Notes: generated from the sequence alone by a model not told the origin. Positions 48,885-59,247 are shown, counted from the stretch's first letter. The stretch is DNA of 64,000 nt from Marinobacter lipolyticus SM19 (GCF_000397065.2 NZ_KE007325.1:1-64000); one strand, 5' to 3'. Numbers and translations are program-made.

Positions 48885-50279
48885 TTAACCGGGCGCCCCT
48901 ACCAGCGCCCGGTATACGTCCACCATGGCCAGGGTCACGGCTGTACGGCTGCGCACCGCCGCGTCCCGGGTCGCGGTGAATTCCTGTTCCGCCGTCAGTA
49001 CTTCAAAGTAACCGATAAACCCCTGTTCATATCGGGTACGGGCCAGTTCCACTGCTTTCTCCGCATCTGTCATGGCCTGCTGCAGGCGCCCTTCCCTTTC
49101 CTGCGCACGCTGATAACGCACCAGTCGGGTCTCCGCTTCCTCCAGCGCTTCCAGTACGGCTTGCTGGTAGCTGGCCAGTGCCGCGCGGCTGTCGGCACCG
49201 GCGGCCTCTATGCGGGCCTTGACCTTACCGTGATCAAGGAAGGTCCAGTCGATGCCCAGGGCAACACGGCGGGATTCCGCCGGACCGGTGAACAGGTCAC
49301 TCGTGTCTGAGGCAACCGACCCCAGCAGCCCGCTCAGGGTAAAGCGGGGAAACAGATCGGCGGTCGCCACACCGATGCGGGCGGTGGCGGCTGCCAAACG
49401 GCGCTCCGCAGCGGTAATGTCCGGGCGACGGCGCAACACGTCCCCGGGGCTGTCCACGGGAATGACCGGCAAGGCATCCGGTAGCCCGACCGGGGGTGAC
49501 AGTGTCTCCACCAACGCCATCGGCGGCTGGCCAGTCAGCACCGCTATGCGGTGCATGGCCGCCCGGATGCCTGCCTGCAGGGTGGGCAACTCGGCACGGG
49601 TGCGCTCCAACTGGGCACGGGCGCGCACCTGATCGAACTCGGTGCCCCGGCCGGCTTCTACCCGTGCCTCAACGATGTCCAGGGACTGCTGTTGCAGTGC
49701 CACACTCTGCTGCGCCACCCGATACTGCTGTTGCAGGCCCCGCAACTCGAAGTAGCTGCTGGCCAGTTGCCCGGCCAGGGCGACCTGTACCGCACCCAGG
49801 TTGGCACCGGCAGCATCCAGTTCCGCCCGTTGCGCCTCGGTGGCACGGCGCAGGCGTCCGAACAGGTCCAGCTCCCAGTTGGCAGCCAGACCGGCCTGGT
49901 AACGTTGCACCCGTTCCGGCCCTGCGCCCGGGGGTGATTGCTCAATGTCCGCCAGGTATTGTTCGGCGGTGGAGGCACTGGCGGTCACGCTGGGCCATTG
50001 TTCCCTTTCGGCGCCGTACAACAGGGCAGCCGCGCGCTCGTAGCGGGCCACGGCTCCTTCCAGGGTGTGGTTGGCCGCCAGGGTCTGGTCAATCAGCTGC
50101 GCCAACATGGGGTCATCAAAGCCCTGCCAGAAGCGCTGTTGATCAACGCCTCCGGCATCCGTTCCATGCCCTTCCGAGAAGGTTTCCGGTTCCGGCGTGA
50201 CCGGTGCCTGGTAATCTGGTCCGACGGCGCAACCGGCCAACAGCGCCAGTGCGCCGGTCATCGTGAGTACTTTAAGCAT
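48885..50279 (-). CDS. RND efflux outer-membrane lipoprotein (NodT/OprM family)
   Basis: A 464-residue outer-membrane channel. The lipobox LALLAGC ends at Cys17 and the mature start CAVGPDYQAP is typical of the NodT branch. The family's repeated helical hairpins are visible (ANWELDLFGRLRRATEAQRA and RRRPDITAAERRLAAATARI, which contains the conserved R-R-P-D-I). It starts 8 bp inside the end of the RND gene, so the operon order is adaptor, pump, channel. Confidence 0.93.
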   Translation of the reverse strand: MLKVLTMTGALALLAGCAVGPDYQAPVTPEPETFSEGHGTDAGGVDQQRFWQGFDDPMLAQLIDQTLAANHTLEGAVARYERAAALLYGAEREQWPSVTASASTAEQYLADIEQSPPGAGPERVQRYQAGLAANWELDLFGRLRRATEAQRAELDAAGANLGAVQVALAGQLASSYFELRGLQQQYRVAQQSVALQQQSLDIVEARVEAGRGTEFDQVRARAQLERTRAELPTLQAGIRAAMHRIAVLTGQPPMALVETLSPPVGLPDALPVIPVDSPGDVLRRRPDITAAERRLAAATARIGVATADLFPRFTLSGLLGSVASDTSDLFTGPAESRRVALGIDWTFLDHGKVKARIEAAGADSRAALASYQQAVLEALEEAETRLVRYQRAQEREGRLQQAMTDAEKAVELARTRYEQGFIGYFEVLTAEQEFTATRDAAVRSRTAVTLAMVDVYRALVGAPG

Positions 50280-53200
50280 GGTTACCTCCCGGAACTGCAT
50301 TTTCATCCTCGTCCTCATCGCAAATCAGGGTGGATGTATGATGGCTCTGCAAGCGATGGCTTCCGGAGAGTTTGCGCAGGGCCACATAGAACACCGGCGT
50401 CAGGAACAGGCCAAACAGGGTGACCCCGACCATGCCGGCGAACACGGCGGTACCCAGGGCCGCGCGTACCTCGGCACCGGCACCCGTCGCCAGCACCAGC
50501 GGCACCACAGCGGCGGTAAAGGTGATGGAGGTCATGATGATGGGCCGCAGCCGCAACCGGCAGGCCTCCAGCGCCGCTTCCACAACACTTCTGCCCTGCA
50601 GCTCGAGTTCGCGGGCAAATTCCACCATCAGGATGGCGTTCTTGCAGGCCAGGCCGATCAACACCACCAGCCCCACCTGGACGAAGATGTTGTTGTCTCC
50701 CCCCCCGAACCAGACACCGATCAACGCCGAGAGCATGCACATGGGCACGATGAGAATCACTGCCAGTGGCAGTGTCCAGCTCTCATACAGCGCCGCCAGC
50801 ACCAGGAACACCAGCAGGATAGAGAGCGGGAACACCACCAGCGCGGCATTGCCCTGGGTGGCCTGCTGATAGCTCAGGTCGGTCCATTCGAAATCCATGC
50901 CCGCAGGCAGTGTCTCGTCCGCAAGTGCGGTCAGAGTATCCATGGCCTGGGCCGAGGACAGTACCCGCGGGTCCGCCTCCCCGGCCAGGTCAGCGGCGGG
51001 ATAGCCGTTATAGCGCAACACCGGGTCCGGCCCGAAGCTCTGGCGGATCTCCACCATGGAGCCGATGGGGACCATCTCGCCCTGTTCATTGCGGGTACGC
51101 AGGCGGGCGATGTCCTCCACGCTGTCGCGGTAGGGGGCATCGGCCTGTGCAATCACCTGCCAGGTGCGGCCAAAGCGGTTGAAGTCGTTGACGTAGGTGG
51201 ACCCCAGGTAGGTCTGCAGGGTATCGAACAGTTCCGTCAACGGCACACCCTGGGCCTTGGCCTTGAGGCGGTCCACTTCCGCATCCAGCTGTGGCACGTT
51301 GGCCTGGTAGCTGCTGATGGGGTAGCCCATGCCCGGGGTCTGACTGATGGCGCCCTGGAACTGGTTCACCGCATTCTGCAGAGCTCCGTAGCCCAGGTTA
51401 CCCCGGTCCTCGATGAACAACTGGTAGCCGGAACCGTTACCCAGTCCCAGGATCGGCGGCGGCATAAAGGAGAAGGCAAAGCCTTCCTTCAGCCCGCTGA
51501 TTTTCTGGTTGATCTGGGCGTTGATCTCCCCTGCACTGAGACTGCGCTCGTCAAACGGTTTGAGGGGAAAGAACACTACGCCGGTATTGGAAGTGTTGGT
51601 GAACTGCAGTGCGTTCAAACCGGGAAACGCCACAGCGTTGGCGACGCCTTCGGTCTCCATGGCGATATCGGTCACCTGCTGCAGGAGCTGGTCGGTGCGC
51701 TCCAGGGACGCCCCTTCCGGCAGCTTCACGCCGGCCATCAGGTACAGCTTGTCCTGGATCGGGATAAAGCCCGGCGGCACCACCTTGAACATCAAGCCGG
51801 TGCCGGTCAGCAACAGGGCATAGACCACGAATACTGCTCCGCGACGTCGCAGGGAGCGGGACACACCGCCCTGGTATTTCTCCGCACTGGCGTTGAAGAA
51901 GCGGTTGAAGGGCCGGAAAACCCAACCGAACAGGGCGTCGATAACCCGTTGCATCCGGTCCTTGGGCGCGTCGTGGGGTTTGAGCAGCATTGCCGCCAGC
52001 GCCGGGGACAAGGTCAGCGAGTTTATGGTGGAGATCACCGTGGAAATGGCGATGGTCACCGCGAACTGCCGGTAAAACTGGCCGGTCACGCCGGACAAGA
52101 AAGCCATGGGGATAAACACCGCGCACAGCACCAGGCCGATGGCGATGATCGGGCCAGACACTTCCTTCATGGCCTGGTGGGCCGCCGCCAGCGAACTCAG
52201 GCCGTCTTCGATATTACGCTCAACGTTTTCCACCACCACGATGGCATCGTCGACGACGATGCCGATGGCCAAGACCAGCCCGAACAGGGTCAGGGTATTG
52301 ATGGAATAACCCAGCAGGTAGAGCGCACCGAAGGTGCCGATGACCGACACCGGTACTGCCAGCAACGGGATGATGGAGGCACGCCAGGTCTGCAGGAACA
52401 GGGTCACGACCAATACCACCAACAATACCGCTTCCAGCAGGGTTGCCACCACTGCCTTGATGGAGTCGCTCACGAAGATAGTGGTGTCGTATACCGCTTC
52501 ATACTCGACACCCTCGGGGAACCGGATGGCCAGTTCGTCCATCGTGGCGATCACCTCGTCACGGATGTTCAGGGCATTGGCCCCCGGGGCCTGGAACACA
52601 CCGATGGCCACGGCGTCCTTACCGTCGAGCTGGGAGCGCAGGGTGTAATCACCGGCTCCCAGCTCCAGCCGGGCCACGTCTTCCAGCCGCAGGATCTCAC
52701 CGTTGTCACCGCGCTTGAGCACGATGTTGCCGAACTCTTCCACAGTTTCCAGCCGGCCACGGGCGTTGATCAGGGTCAGGAAGTCACTGTCCGGCACCGG
52801 CTCCGCACCAATCTGGCCAGCGGATACCTGCACGTTCTGCTCACGCATGGCACGGACCACGTCACTGGCGGTCAGCCCCCGGGCAGCAACCCGGTCCGGG
52901 TCCAGCCATGCACGCATGGCGTAGTCACCACCACCAAAAACCTGGGCATCCCCAACGCCCTGAATGCGGGCCAGCCGGTCCCGCACATGCAACCGGGCGT
53001 AGTTGCGCAAGTACAGGGTGTCGTAAGTGCCGTCCGGCGATGTCAGGTGGACCACCATCAGGAAAGTCGGGGACTGCTTCTGGGTAGTCACACCCTGGCG
53101 GCGCACCTCCTCGGGCAGACGCGCCTGTGCCTGACTGACCCGATTCTGCACCCGCACTGTGGCGTCCTCCGCATCCGTGCCGGGGCGGAAAGTGACGGTC

Positions 53201-53475
53201 ATCTGCAGGACGCCATCAGAACCGGCCACGGACTTGAAGTACATCATGTCCTCAACGCCGCTGATAGCTTCCTCCAGCGGCGTTGCTACAGTTTCCGCAA
53301 TCTCCTTGGGATTGGCGCCGGGATAGACGGTGCGCACGACCACCGAAGGCGGCACCACTTCCGGGTACTCGCTGACCGGCAAGTTGGGGATGGAGATCAA
53401 CCCGATGGCAAGAATGATGATGGACAGCACCGCCGCGAATATCGGCCGGTCCACAAAGAAACGGGACAGATTCAT
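50272..53475 (-). CDS. RND multidrug efflux transporter (AcrB/MexB class, HAE1)
   Basis: A 1067-residue proton-driven efflux pump of the inner membrane. It starts MNLSRFFVDRPIFAAVLSII, the usual family N-terminus. The TM4 motif GIVVDDAIVVVENVERN provides the paired Asp residues of the proton relay; the FLQTWRA... segment and the later GLACKNAILMVEFA are also conserved. Length and 12-TM layout fit AcrB. The substrate range is unknown. It overlaps the adaptor by 4 bp and the channel by 8 bp. Confidence 0.96.
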   Translation of the reverse strand: MNLSRFFVDRPIFAAVLSIIILAIGLISIPNLPVSEYPEVVPPSVVVRTVYPGANPKEIAETVATPLEEAISGVEDMMYFKSVAGSDGVLQMTVTFRPGTDAEDATVRVQNRVSQAQARLPEEVRRQGVTTQKQSPTFLMVVHLTSPDGTYDTLYLRNYARLHVRDRLARIQGVGDAQVFGGGDYAMRAWLDPDRVAARGLTASDVVRAMREQNVQVSAGQIGAEPVPDSDFLTLINARGRLETVEEFGNIVLKRGDNGEILRLEDVARLELGAGDYTLRSQLDGKDAVAIGVFQAPGANALNIRDEVIATMDELAIRFPEGVEYEAVYDTTIFVSDSIKAVVATLLEAVLLVVLVVTLFLQTWRASIIPLLAVPVSVIGTFGALYLLGYSINTLTLFGLVLAIGIVVDDAIVVVENVERNIEDGLSSLAAAHQAMKEVSGPIIAIGLVLCAVFIPMAFLSGVTGQFYRQFAVTIAISTVISTINSLTLSPALAAMLLKPHDAPKDRMQRVIDALFGWVFRPFNRFFNASAEKYQGGVSRSLRRRGAVFVVYALLLTGTGLMFKVVPPGFIPIQDKLYLMAGVKLPEGASLERTDQLLQQVTDIAMETEGVANAVAFPGLNALQFTNTSNTGVVFFPLKPFDERSLSAGEINAQINQKISGLKEGFAFSFMPPPILGLGNGSGYQLFIEDRGNLGYGALQNAVNQFQGAISQTPGMGYPISSYQANVPQLDAEVDRLKAKAQGVPLTELFDTLQTYLGSTYVNDFNRFGRTWQVIAQADAPYRDSVEDIARLRTRNEQGEMVPIGSMVEIRQSFGPDPVLRYNGYPAADLAGEADPRVLSSAQAMDTLTALADETLPAGMDFEWTDLSYQQATQGNAALVVFPLSILLVFLVLAALYESWTLPLAVILIVPMCMLSALIGVWFGGGDNNIFVQVGLVVLIGLACKNAILMVEFARELELQGRSVVEAALEACRLRLRPIIMTSITFTAAVVPLVLATGAGAEVRAALGTAVFAGMVGVTLFGLFLTPVFYVALRKLSGSHRLQSHHTSTLICDEDEDENAVPGGNHA

Positions 53476-54665
53476 TGCACTGACTCCCGGGCTACCGCCA
53501 CAGCGGGGCCCTGACTGGCACCGGGTTCGCTCATGGCAACCAGGTGCGGATCGACTTCCATGCCGGCACCAAACACTTTCTGAACACCGTTGATGATCAC
53601 CCGGTCACCGCTATTGAGACCTTTCCGGATCACCAGCAGATCGTCCACCTGCCGACCGGTGGTTACCTGCCGGGGCGCAACCCGGTTGTTTTCATCGACC
53701 ACGTAGACGTATCGACGATCCTGATCGGTCAGTACGGCCTTGCGGTTCACCAGCAGTGCCTGGTCCAGCTCGGCTACCGGCATTTCCACCCGGGCAAACT
53801 GACCGGGCTTGATCCGGCCATCCGGATTGCCTAATACGGCCCGGTATTGCAAGGTGCCGGTGCCGGGGTTCAGCCGGTTATCGACAAAATCCAGCAAGCC
53901 CCGGTATTGGCGACCGTTGTCACCCAGGGCAATGCGCACTCTACGGGGCTGGTCATTGGCCAGCAGCTGCTGGCTGCTGAATGCAGTGTGTTCATCTGCC
54001 TCGAAATAGACGTGCACCGGGTCCACTGACACCACCGTGGTCAGCAGGGTCTGGTCCGCGTTGGCGAGGTTGCCACGGGTCACCAGCGCCCGGCCGGCAC
54101 GGCCACTGACCGGTGCGGTGACCCGGGTGTATTCCAGGTCCAGCTCCGCCGTATCCAATGCCGCCTGGGCGGCCTCCACCCGCGCCCGGGCACTCATCAA
54201 TGCGGCATTGCGCTGATCGTACTCCTCCTGCGAAATCGCCCGGCTCTCCAGCAGGGTCTTCGCGCGGCCGGCTTCACTCCTGGCCAGTTCCAACTGGCTT
54301 CTGGCCAACGCCAGGTCAGCGCGGGCCGCCTGCGCCCTCGCCTGATAAGGTCGGGGGTCAATCTGGAACAGCAGGTCACCGGCCTGCACCAGTTCCCCTT
54401 CTTCAAAGGCCACCTCGTGAATGTAGCCGCTGACCCTCGGCCGCAGATCCACGGTTTCCGGTGCTTCCACGCGACCGGTGAAAGACTCCCAGAGGGTAAC
54501 CGGCTCTTCTACAACTTTCGCCACGTCCACCTCCGGTGGTGGCGGCATCGCCATCGCTTCGTCGCTCTGCGCCTCACATCCGGACAGTAATACTGTCATC
54601 ATTACCAGGGCCGGGCCCAACGCCCAGACTGGTCCGTTGAAGTTTTTTCCGGTCAGACGTTCCAT
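53472..54665 (-). CDS. RND efflux periplasmic adaptor (MexA/AcrA family)
   Basis: A 397-residue membrane-fusion protein. The lipobox VLLSGC ends at Cys30, so it is inner-membrane lipid-anchored. The lipoyl and hairpin segments are typical: SFTGRVEAPETVDLRPRVSG, then VQAGDLLFQIDPRPYQA and VTAPVSGRAGRALVTRGNL. The ATG at 54665 has GGAG upstream at good distance, and is preferred over the longer frame to 54716. It is the first gene of the efflux operon. Confidence 0.94.
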   Translation of the reverse strand: MERLTGKNFNGPVWALGPALVMMTVLLSGCEAQSDEAMAMPPPPEVDVAKVVEEPVTLWESFTGRVEAPETVDLRPRVSGYIHEVAFEEGELVQAGDLLFQIDPRPYQARAQAARADLALARSQLELARSEAGRAKTLLESRAISQEEYDQRNAALMSARARVEAAQAALDTAELDLEYTRVTAPVSGRAGRALVTRGNLANADQTLLTTVVSVDPVHVYFEADEHTAFSSQQLLANDQPRRVRIALGDNGRQYRGLLDFVDNRLNPGTGTLQYRAVLGNPDGRIKPGQFARVEMPVAELDQALLVNRKAVLTDQDRRYVYVVDENNRVAPRQVTTGRQVDDLLVIRKGLNSGDRVIINGVQKVFGAGMEVDPHLVAMSEPGASQGPAVAVARESVQ

Positions 54666-54712
54666 GGTTTCTCGCTCCGTCGTGAGGGACGCCTTGTGAG
54701 CGTTCCCGTTAA

Positions 54713-54738
54713 ACAAGAGATCTGGTCAGATCGCTTGT
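54713..54738. promoter_or_regulatory. large palindrome upstream of the RND operon
   Basis: ACAAGAGATCTG and CAGATCGCTTGT are complementary at 11 of 12 positions around GT (54713-54738), 48 bp before the adaptor ATG. It resembles a repressor operator of the TetR or AraC kind. Confidence 0.55.
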
Positions 54739-54880
54739 TAGGTCGGTTGGGGTGGAGATTTTTCGACATGAAAGGGTAAATTTCAGTCCCTCTTCCCCGA
54801 TTGGTCGTCTAACATAAGGAGTCTTGGGCCCGGGAGGATATCGGGTTACTGCGGGAAGCTTGCCTGATTCTGCAGATGAG

Positions 54881-54904
54881 ACCTGAATGCCATACCGTTC
54901 AGGT
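54881..54904. promoter_or_regulatory. inverted repeat near the AraC-type gene promoter
   Basis: ACCTGAA (54881-54887) and TTCAGGT (54898-54904) are exact complements 10 bp apart, just upstream of the -10-like TATACT at 54915-54920 that precedes the AraC-family gene. Confidence 0.45.
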
Positions 54905-54942
54905 TGCAAAGGATTATACTGCCGCGAAAGGGAGACGCGACG

Positions 54943-55905
54943 ATGACTGCTACCATTCCTGAGGTTACCACCAACCTCGTGCCGAACCTGCAGCAACAAC
55001 TGGCCCGGGTCGCCAGCCGATGGACAAGCCAGCAGGGCATACAGAGTTCCGCCATTGACGGGGTGGAGCTGATTCGTTGCGACCAACCATCCAGTTGTGG
55101 TTCTTCTGTCTACGAGCCGTCTCTGTGTTTCGTGATTCAGGGCACCAAGAACATACTGCTGGGCGACCGGGAAATTACCTATGATCCCCTCACCTATCTG
55201 GCCAGTTCCGTTCACCTGCCAGTGTTGGGCAGAATTCTCGATGCGAGCCCGGAACGCCCCTATCTGGCGGTGAAATTGACCGTGGATCCACAGGAAGTGG
55301 CCGATCTGGTGCTGGAACTGGGCGACAAGGCACCGTCTTCAGACCGACATCATGCCGCCTGCCCGGCAGTTGAGTGTGGTCTATGCATCACTTACATGGA
55401 CGAGCTGATGCAAGGTGCACTTTACCGGCTGCTGAGCCTGTTGGATTCCACGGGGGACATCCCCATTCTCGCGCCACTGGCACGTCGGGAAATCCTCTAT
55501 CGTGCCCTGGTAGGCGAAATGGGCTCACGCATGCGCAAGTTCGCAGCTATCGACTCCCAGTCACACCGGATTTCCACAGTCATCTCGGCGTTAAAGGACC
55601 ATTTCGCGGAACCGTTGCGCATCGCCGAGCTGGCGGAAGCTGCAAACATGAGTGAGTCCACTCTGTACCACAGCTTCAAACAGGTGACCCGTATGTCACC
55701 GCTGCAATTCCAGAAGAAACTGCGTCTTCACGAAGCTCGGCGGCTGATGCTCGCCGAGGGGCTGGAAGCCGCCACCGCCAGCTACCGGGTGGGCTACGAA
55801 AGCCCCTCCCACTTCAGCCGGGAATACAGCCGCCTGTTCGGCGCACCGCCGAGGGCGGATGTTACCTTCTTGCGCGGCGAGCGCAGGGCGCCGGAGCCTG
55901 TTTGA
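54943..55905 (+). CDS. AraC-family transcriptional regulator
   Basis: A 320-residue regulator with an N-terminal cupin-like ligand domain (AraC_N type: SVYEPSLCFVIQGTKNILLG, then EITYDPLTYLASSVHLPV) and a C-terminal double helix-turn-helix (LRIAELAEAANMSESTLYHS, then ATASYRVGYESPSHFSREYS). The start at 54943 (MTATIPEVTT) has GGGAG upstream. It diverges from the RND adaptor and is the probable regulator of that operon. Confidence 0.93.
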   Translation: MTATIPEVTTNLVPNLQQQLARVASRWTSQQGIQSSAIDGVELIRCDQPSSCGSSVYEPSLCFVIQGTKNILLGDREITYDPLTYLASSVHLPVLGRILDASPERPYLAVKLTVDPQEVADLVLELGDKAPSSDRHHAACPAVECGLCITYMDELMQGALYRLLSLLDSTGDIPILAPLARREILYRALVGEMGSRMRKFAAIDSQSHRISTVISALKDHFAEPLRIAELAEAANMSESTLYHSFKQVTRMSPLQFQKKLRLHEARRLMLAEGLEAATASYRVGYESPSHFSREYSRLFGAPPRADVTFLRGERRAPEPV

Positions 55906-55921
55906 TGAACCGGGCCTGGAC

Positions 55922-57985
55922 TCACGCGTAGAACAACAACGGCACAAAGGCCACCAGTACCAGGGATATTCCCATGGCAATCAATGGCATGATGATGCGT
56001 TCGTGTCGTTGATAGAAAGTGCCACCTTCCTGTTGCGCGGCCAGCACTTCCGCTTCACCGACGACCTGCCGGGTTAACAGGTGGTTCAGCGCAACCGGCG
56101 GGCTCAGGTAGCCCAGTTCGAAGGCCACCAGGGTCACCATCCAGAAGTGAATCGGATGAATTCCACTGCTGTAGGCGATGGTGGACACCGTGGCGGTGAC
56201 CAGGATAACGGCACCAAAGGCGTCCATGATCATACCCAGGATCACCAGGATGACGACCATCAACAACATCGCGGACCAGGCGCTGTCGAAGGCCTGGGGG
56301 AAAACCTCCATGATCTGGGACCGTTCGATGACGCCACCAATGCTTACCGACAGCCCCAGCAGCAACAACAGCGCGCCTATCTCGGAGGTCGTGTCGTTGG
56401 TGGCCGAGCGAAGGCTGCTCTCCATGCCCTGATGTGACGGCGCCTCACTGGCGCGACCAGCGGTCTTCTTCAGGGTCACATGCTCAAACAGCAGTATCGC
56501 CAGCATGATCACCGGCAGCAGTCGTGGCGCCGAGAATTCATCCATTCGTACGTCTAGGGCAAATCGGTATAGCAGCACCACACCGGCGATCACCAGGGCG
56601 TAAGGAATCAACGGTCGCAGGGCCTGCATCATCGCCGGGAAGGCTTCTGCGGAGGGCGCCAGGTTGAACTTGCTCTGGCGGTTGACGGTCAACGCCACCG
56701 TCATGAACATTATGGCCGTCAGCACAAACACCCAGATGCCCCAGCCAAACAGCTCGTCAGTGGTCACTTCCCGGTTGAGATAGGCAATCACCACCACCAG
56801 CAAGCAAGGGCGCAGCACCACCCCCAATGAACCGGACATGGCCGTAGCAGCCAGAGCAAGATGCCGGCGGGCGCCGGCAGCACGCAATTCACCGTAGATC
56901 ACCGCACCGGCGGCGATGACGAAAATGCCGGAAGCGCCGGTGTAAGCAGTGGGCACCGCAGCCACCAGGACGGCAACCACGGCCAGCATCTCCGGCGGCA
57001 TGCGCCACGGGCGGAATACGTCGAAGACCAGGGTCGCCAGCCGTGTCTGCTTGAGCATCATCCCCACCCAGACGTAGAGCCCGACGTTCAGAAACATGTC
57101 CGCCAGCTCCATCATCTTTCCCAGGTAGATACCGATACCGGAAGCGTGCCCGATCAGGACGAAGTAAGTCCCTGAAATCAGACACATCACCGTATACAGC
57201 GGGACCGCGAGGAACGCCTTGTTGAGACTGCCACCGTCACGCAGATCATCGGGCACCCGGAACAATCGGTACAGACTGGCCAGGGTGAGACAGGCAAAAC
57301 CAATGATCCACAGGTTATGGAGGAGCAGAGCCTCCGCAGACATGGTGGTTTCATCGCCCATGCTCGACTGCCGAAAAATCACACTGGAACCCAGCAACAT
57401 GGCATTGGCAATGGTCTGGAGGGTATGGGATACGGTGTAGTCGAGCCGGGTTTCCATCGCCCGCATGGCGATGTGGTGGCGGCTGAGTGTCGCGGTCACC
57501 GCACACAGCATCACCAGAATCACCAGGATATAACGCTGGGATTCCAGCCCGAATGCGATCAGGTCGGCCACGAACAACTCTACAGCCCGGTAGGCTTTAA
57601 CGCTGGGGGTCAGTTTGTCCTTCAGGTTCTCATAACTGGCGAAACTGGCCTGGCAATCCGCCACCGACCGCTCGATGGCGAGGCGGACATCCGCCGGGTC
57701 TTTCTCATGCGCCCCCAGAAGTGCCGCCATGGGGTCATCAGAAGCACCCGATTCGGCAAGCTCCTGCTGGACCGCAGCCTCAATGTCCCGGTTGGGATTG
57801 CAGCTCGGCTGGACCGGATCGGAGCGGAGCTTGTAGTAGCTCCCCCACATCTGTTCTCCGGCCCGCAGCATCTGGTTGTGAATGTCACTGCTGGTGGAAA
57901 ACAGCACCACCGCCAGCAACAGCAAACAAGCCGGCAAAGAGGAAAACCACTCCAGCCGGGTACGACGAAATCCAATCTGGGACAT
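55922..57985 (-). CDS. TRAP-like transporter large permease, fused form
   Basis: A 687-residue membrane protein. A first membrane segment near the N-terminus is followed by a periplasmic region of about 100 residues with cysteines, then a cluster of about four membrane segments, and then a core that resembles DctM of TRAP transporters (e.g. VNVGLYVWVG-like and GSLGVVLRPCLLVVVIAYLN). No separate small DctQ subunit exists nearby; the N-terminal membrane cluster may replace it. The ATG at 57985 (MSQIGFRRTRL) is used. It is 26 bp downstream of a lipoprotein gene. Confidence 0.75.
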   Translation of the reverse strand: MSQIGFRRTRLEWFSSLPACLLLLAVVLFSTSSDIHNQMLRAGEQMWGSYYKLRSDPVQPSCNPNRDIEAAVQQELAESGASDDPMAALLGAHEKDPADVRLAIERSVADCQASFASYENLKDKLTPSVKAYRAVELFVADLIAFGLESQRYILVILVMLCAVTATLSRHHIAMRAMETRLDYTVSHTLQTIANAMLLGSSVIFRQSSMGDETTMSAEALLLHNLWIIGFACLTLASLYRLFRVPDDLRDGGSLNKAFLAVPLYTVMCLISGTYFVLIGHASGIGIYLGKMMELADMFLNVGLYVWVGMMLKQTRLATLVFDVFRPWRMPPEMLAVVAVLVAAVPTAYTGASGIFVIAAGAVIYGELRAAGARRHLALAATAMSGSLGVVLRPCLLVVVIAYLNREVTTDELFGWGIWVFVLTAIMFMTVALTVNRQSKFNLAPSAEAFPAMMQALRPLIPYALVIAGVVLLYRFALDVRMDEFSAPRLLPVIMLAILLFEHVTLKKTAGRASEAPSHQGMESSLRSATNDTTSEIGALLLLLGLSVSIGGVIERSQIMEVFPQAFDSAWSAMLLMVVILVILGMIMDAFGAVILVTATVSTIAYSSGIHPIHFWMVTLVAFELGYLSPPVALNHLLTRQVVGEAEVLAAQQEGGTFYQRHERIIMPLIAMGISLVLVAFVPLLFYA

Positions 57986-58011
57986 AACAGCGCGACCTGA
58001 AGGCATGGGCG

Positions 58012-59076
58012 TTACAACAAGTCGTCCAGATCCATGGTTTCAACGTCTTCCTGCTCGTCATCCCAGAAAGTACCCAGCTGCCCCAGGGGTGTTCGATGGC
58101 CGTTGTTCTCAACCCACATACGGTCAGAAATGGCCACAATCAGCTGTGTCGACATGGCATCGACGAAGGCCCAGTCTTCATTCGAGGGTGTTTCCTCAAT
58201 GGACTCCGCATGCCGGCGGATCACATCACGCAGACGCTCATTGTCGCCCTTGTTCATTGCAGAAATCGCGTGGAAAACATGGCTGAGGCGGACACCCGCC
58301 TGTTCACCCTGACGATCGGACATTTCCAGTCGCTCGAAGGCGTTTTCGCCCTCAGGCATGGCGCCAGGAATCATCGCCCAGATGGTAGCCCGCAGCGCCA
58401 TCGGCGCTCCCCACCACTTTTCGTTATCCAGGCAGCTGGTTGCCCTGCCAACCATCGAGCCCACATTCTTGGGCACACCAATCGCGGAGGTGGATTGAAT
58501 TTCGGCGTTCAGGGCCTGAAGTCCTGACAACAGGCCCGCCATGTAAATGAATTCGTCCAGATCGTCATCGAAGTCCGGGCACTCGCCGGTACCGGGCTCG
58601 CCGTAATAGGCATTGTGATGCTGCCAGCTGCGGAAGTAGCGCTTGGCGGCCAGGGCGTGTGCACGTTTCTGACGGATCATCGCATCCTCAGCGGCATCAC
58701 CATCCATGTCGCCCAGAGCGGCCAGTCCGGTCAACTCGTGTTCACGGGCCTGCTCATCGGCACAGCCCGCGGCCGACAGGTAGAGCATCACAGCAATCTG
58801 ATCCGGCTCATTGGTGACCCGACCAAACGACATCAACAGCGGGGTCGTGGCCTCGCTCATGGCGCAACCCATAGCCAGATCATCGGTGTTCAGCAGATAG
58901 GGCACGGTATGGTTGCGGGAGAATCCCTGAAGAACATCTCCGGTGGTCTTGTAGACCATGTGGTTCACCACGCCACACCCGCTCAATGCAACGCTTGCGA
59001 CCACGGCTGCGGTCACACCACGCAGCTTTGCCATTTTGGGCAACCACTGCCCCGCAGCTTTCTGGAAACGTTTCAT
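58012..59076 (-). CDS. lipoprotein associated with the TRAP-like permease
   Basis: A 354-residue lipoprotein: lipobox VALSGC ending at Cys34, then an entirely helical-looking mature part and an acidic tail (DDEQEDVETMDLDDLL). It lies between the TRAP-like permease and the HU/binding-protein genes. The helical repeats and location recall TatT proteins that accompany some TRAP transporters, but I cannot confirm homology. Cysteines at several places (MGCAMSEATT, AAGCADEQA, TSCLDNEKWW) may form disulphides in the periplasm. Confidence 0.7.
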   Translation of the reverse strand: MKRFQKAAGQWLPKMAKLRGVTAAVVASVALSGCGVVNHMVYKTTGDVLQGFSRNHTVPYLLNTDDLAMGCAMSEATTPLLMSFGRVTNEPDQIAVMLYLSAAGCADEQAREHELTGLAALGDMDGDAAEDAMIRQKRAHALAAKRYFRSWQHHNAYYGEPGTGECPDFDDDLDEFIYMAGLLSGLQALNAEIQSTSAIGVPKNVGSMVGRATSCLDNEKWWGAPMALRATIWAMIPGAMPEGENAFERLEMSDRQGEQAGVRLSHVFHAISAMNKGDNERLRDVIRRHAESIEETPSNEDWAFVDAMSTQLIVAISDRMWVENNGHRTPLGQLGTFWDDEQEDVETMDLDDLL

Positions 59077-59247
59077 ACTTTCTGCACCTTCTTTATTGTT
59101 TTCAGAACTAATCGGGCCGCCTGGACCACCGCCTGCGCATCGTTACAATTTGTAACCGGGCACGCATTATGGCGGACAACCCCCTGTTTTTATGAGAACC
59201 GCACCGCAAATGAAAACGGTAAAACACTATCCTTCGCCATCATGGGT

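Noticed and set aside
50263..53514. Very long open frame on the plus strand opposite the RND pump
   Set aside because: It is the mirror of the pump gene in GC-rich DNA; its translation is rich in His, Gln and Gly without any motif, and it starts inside the channel gene.
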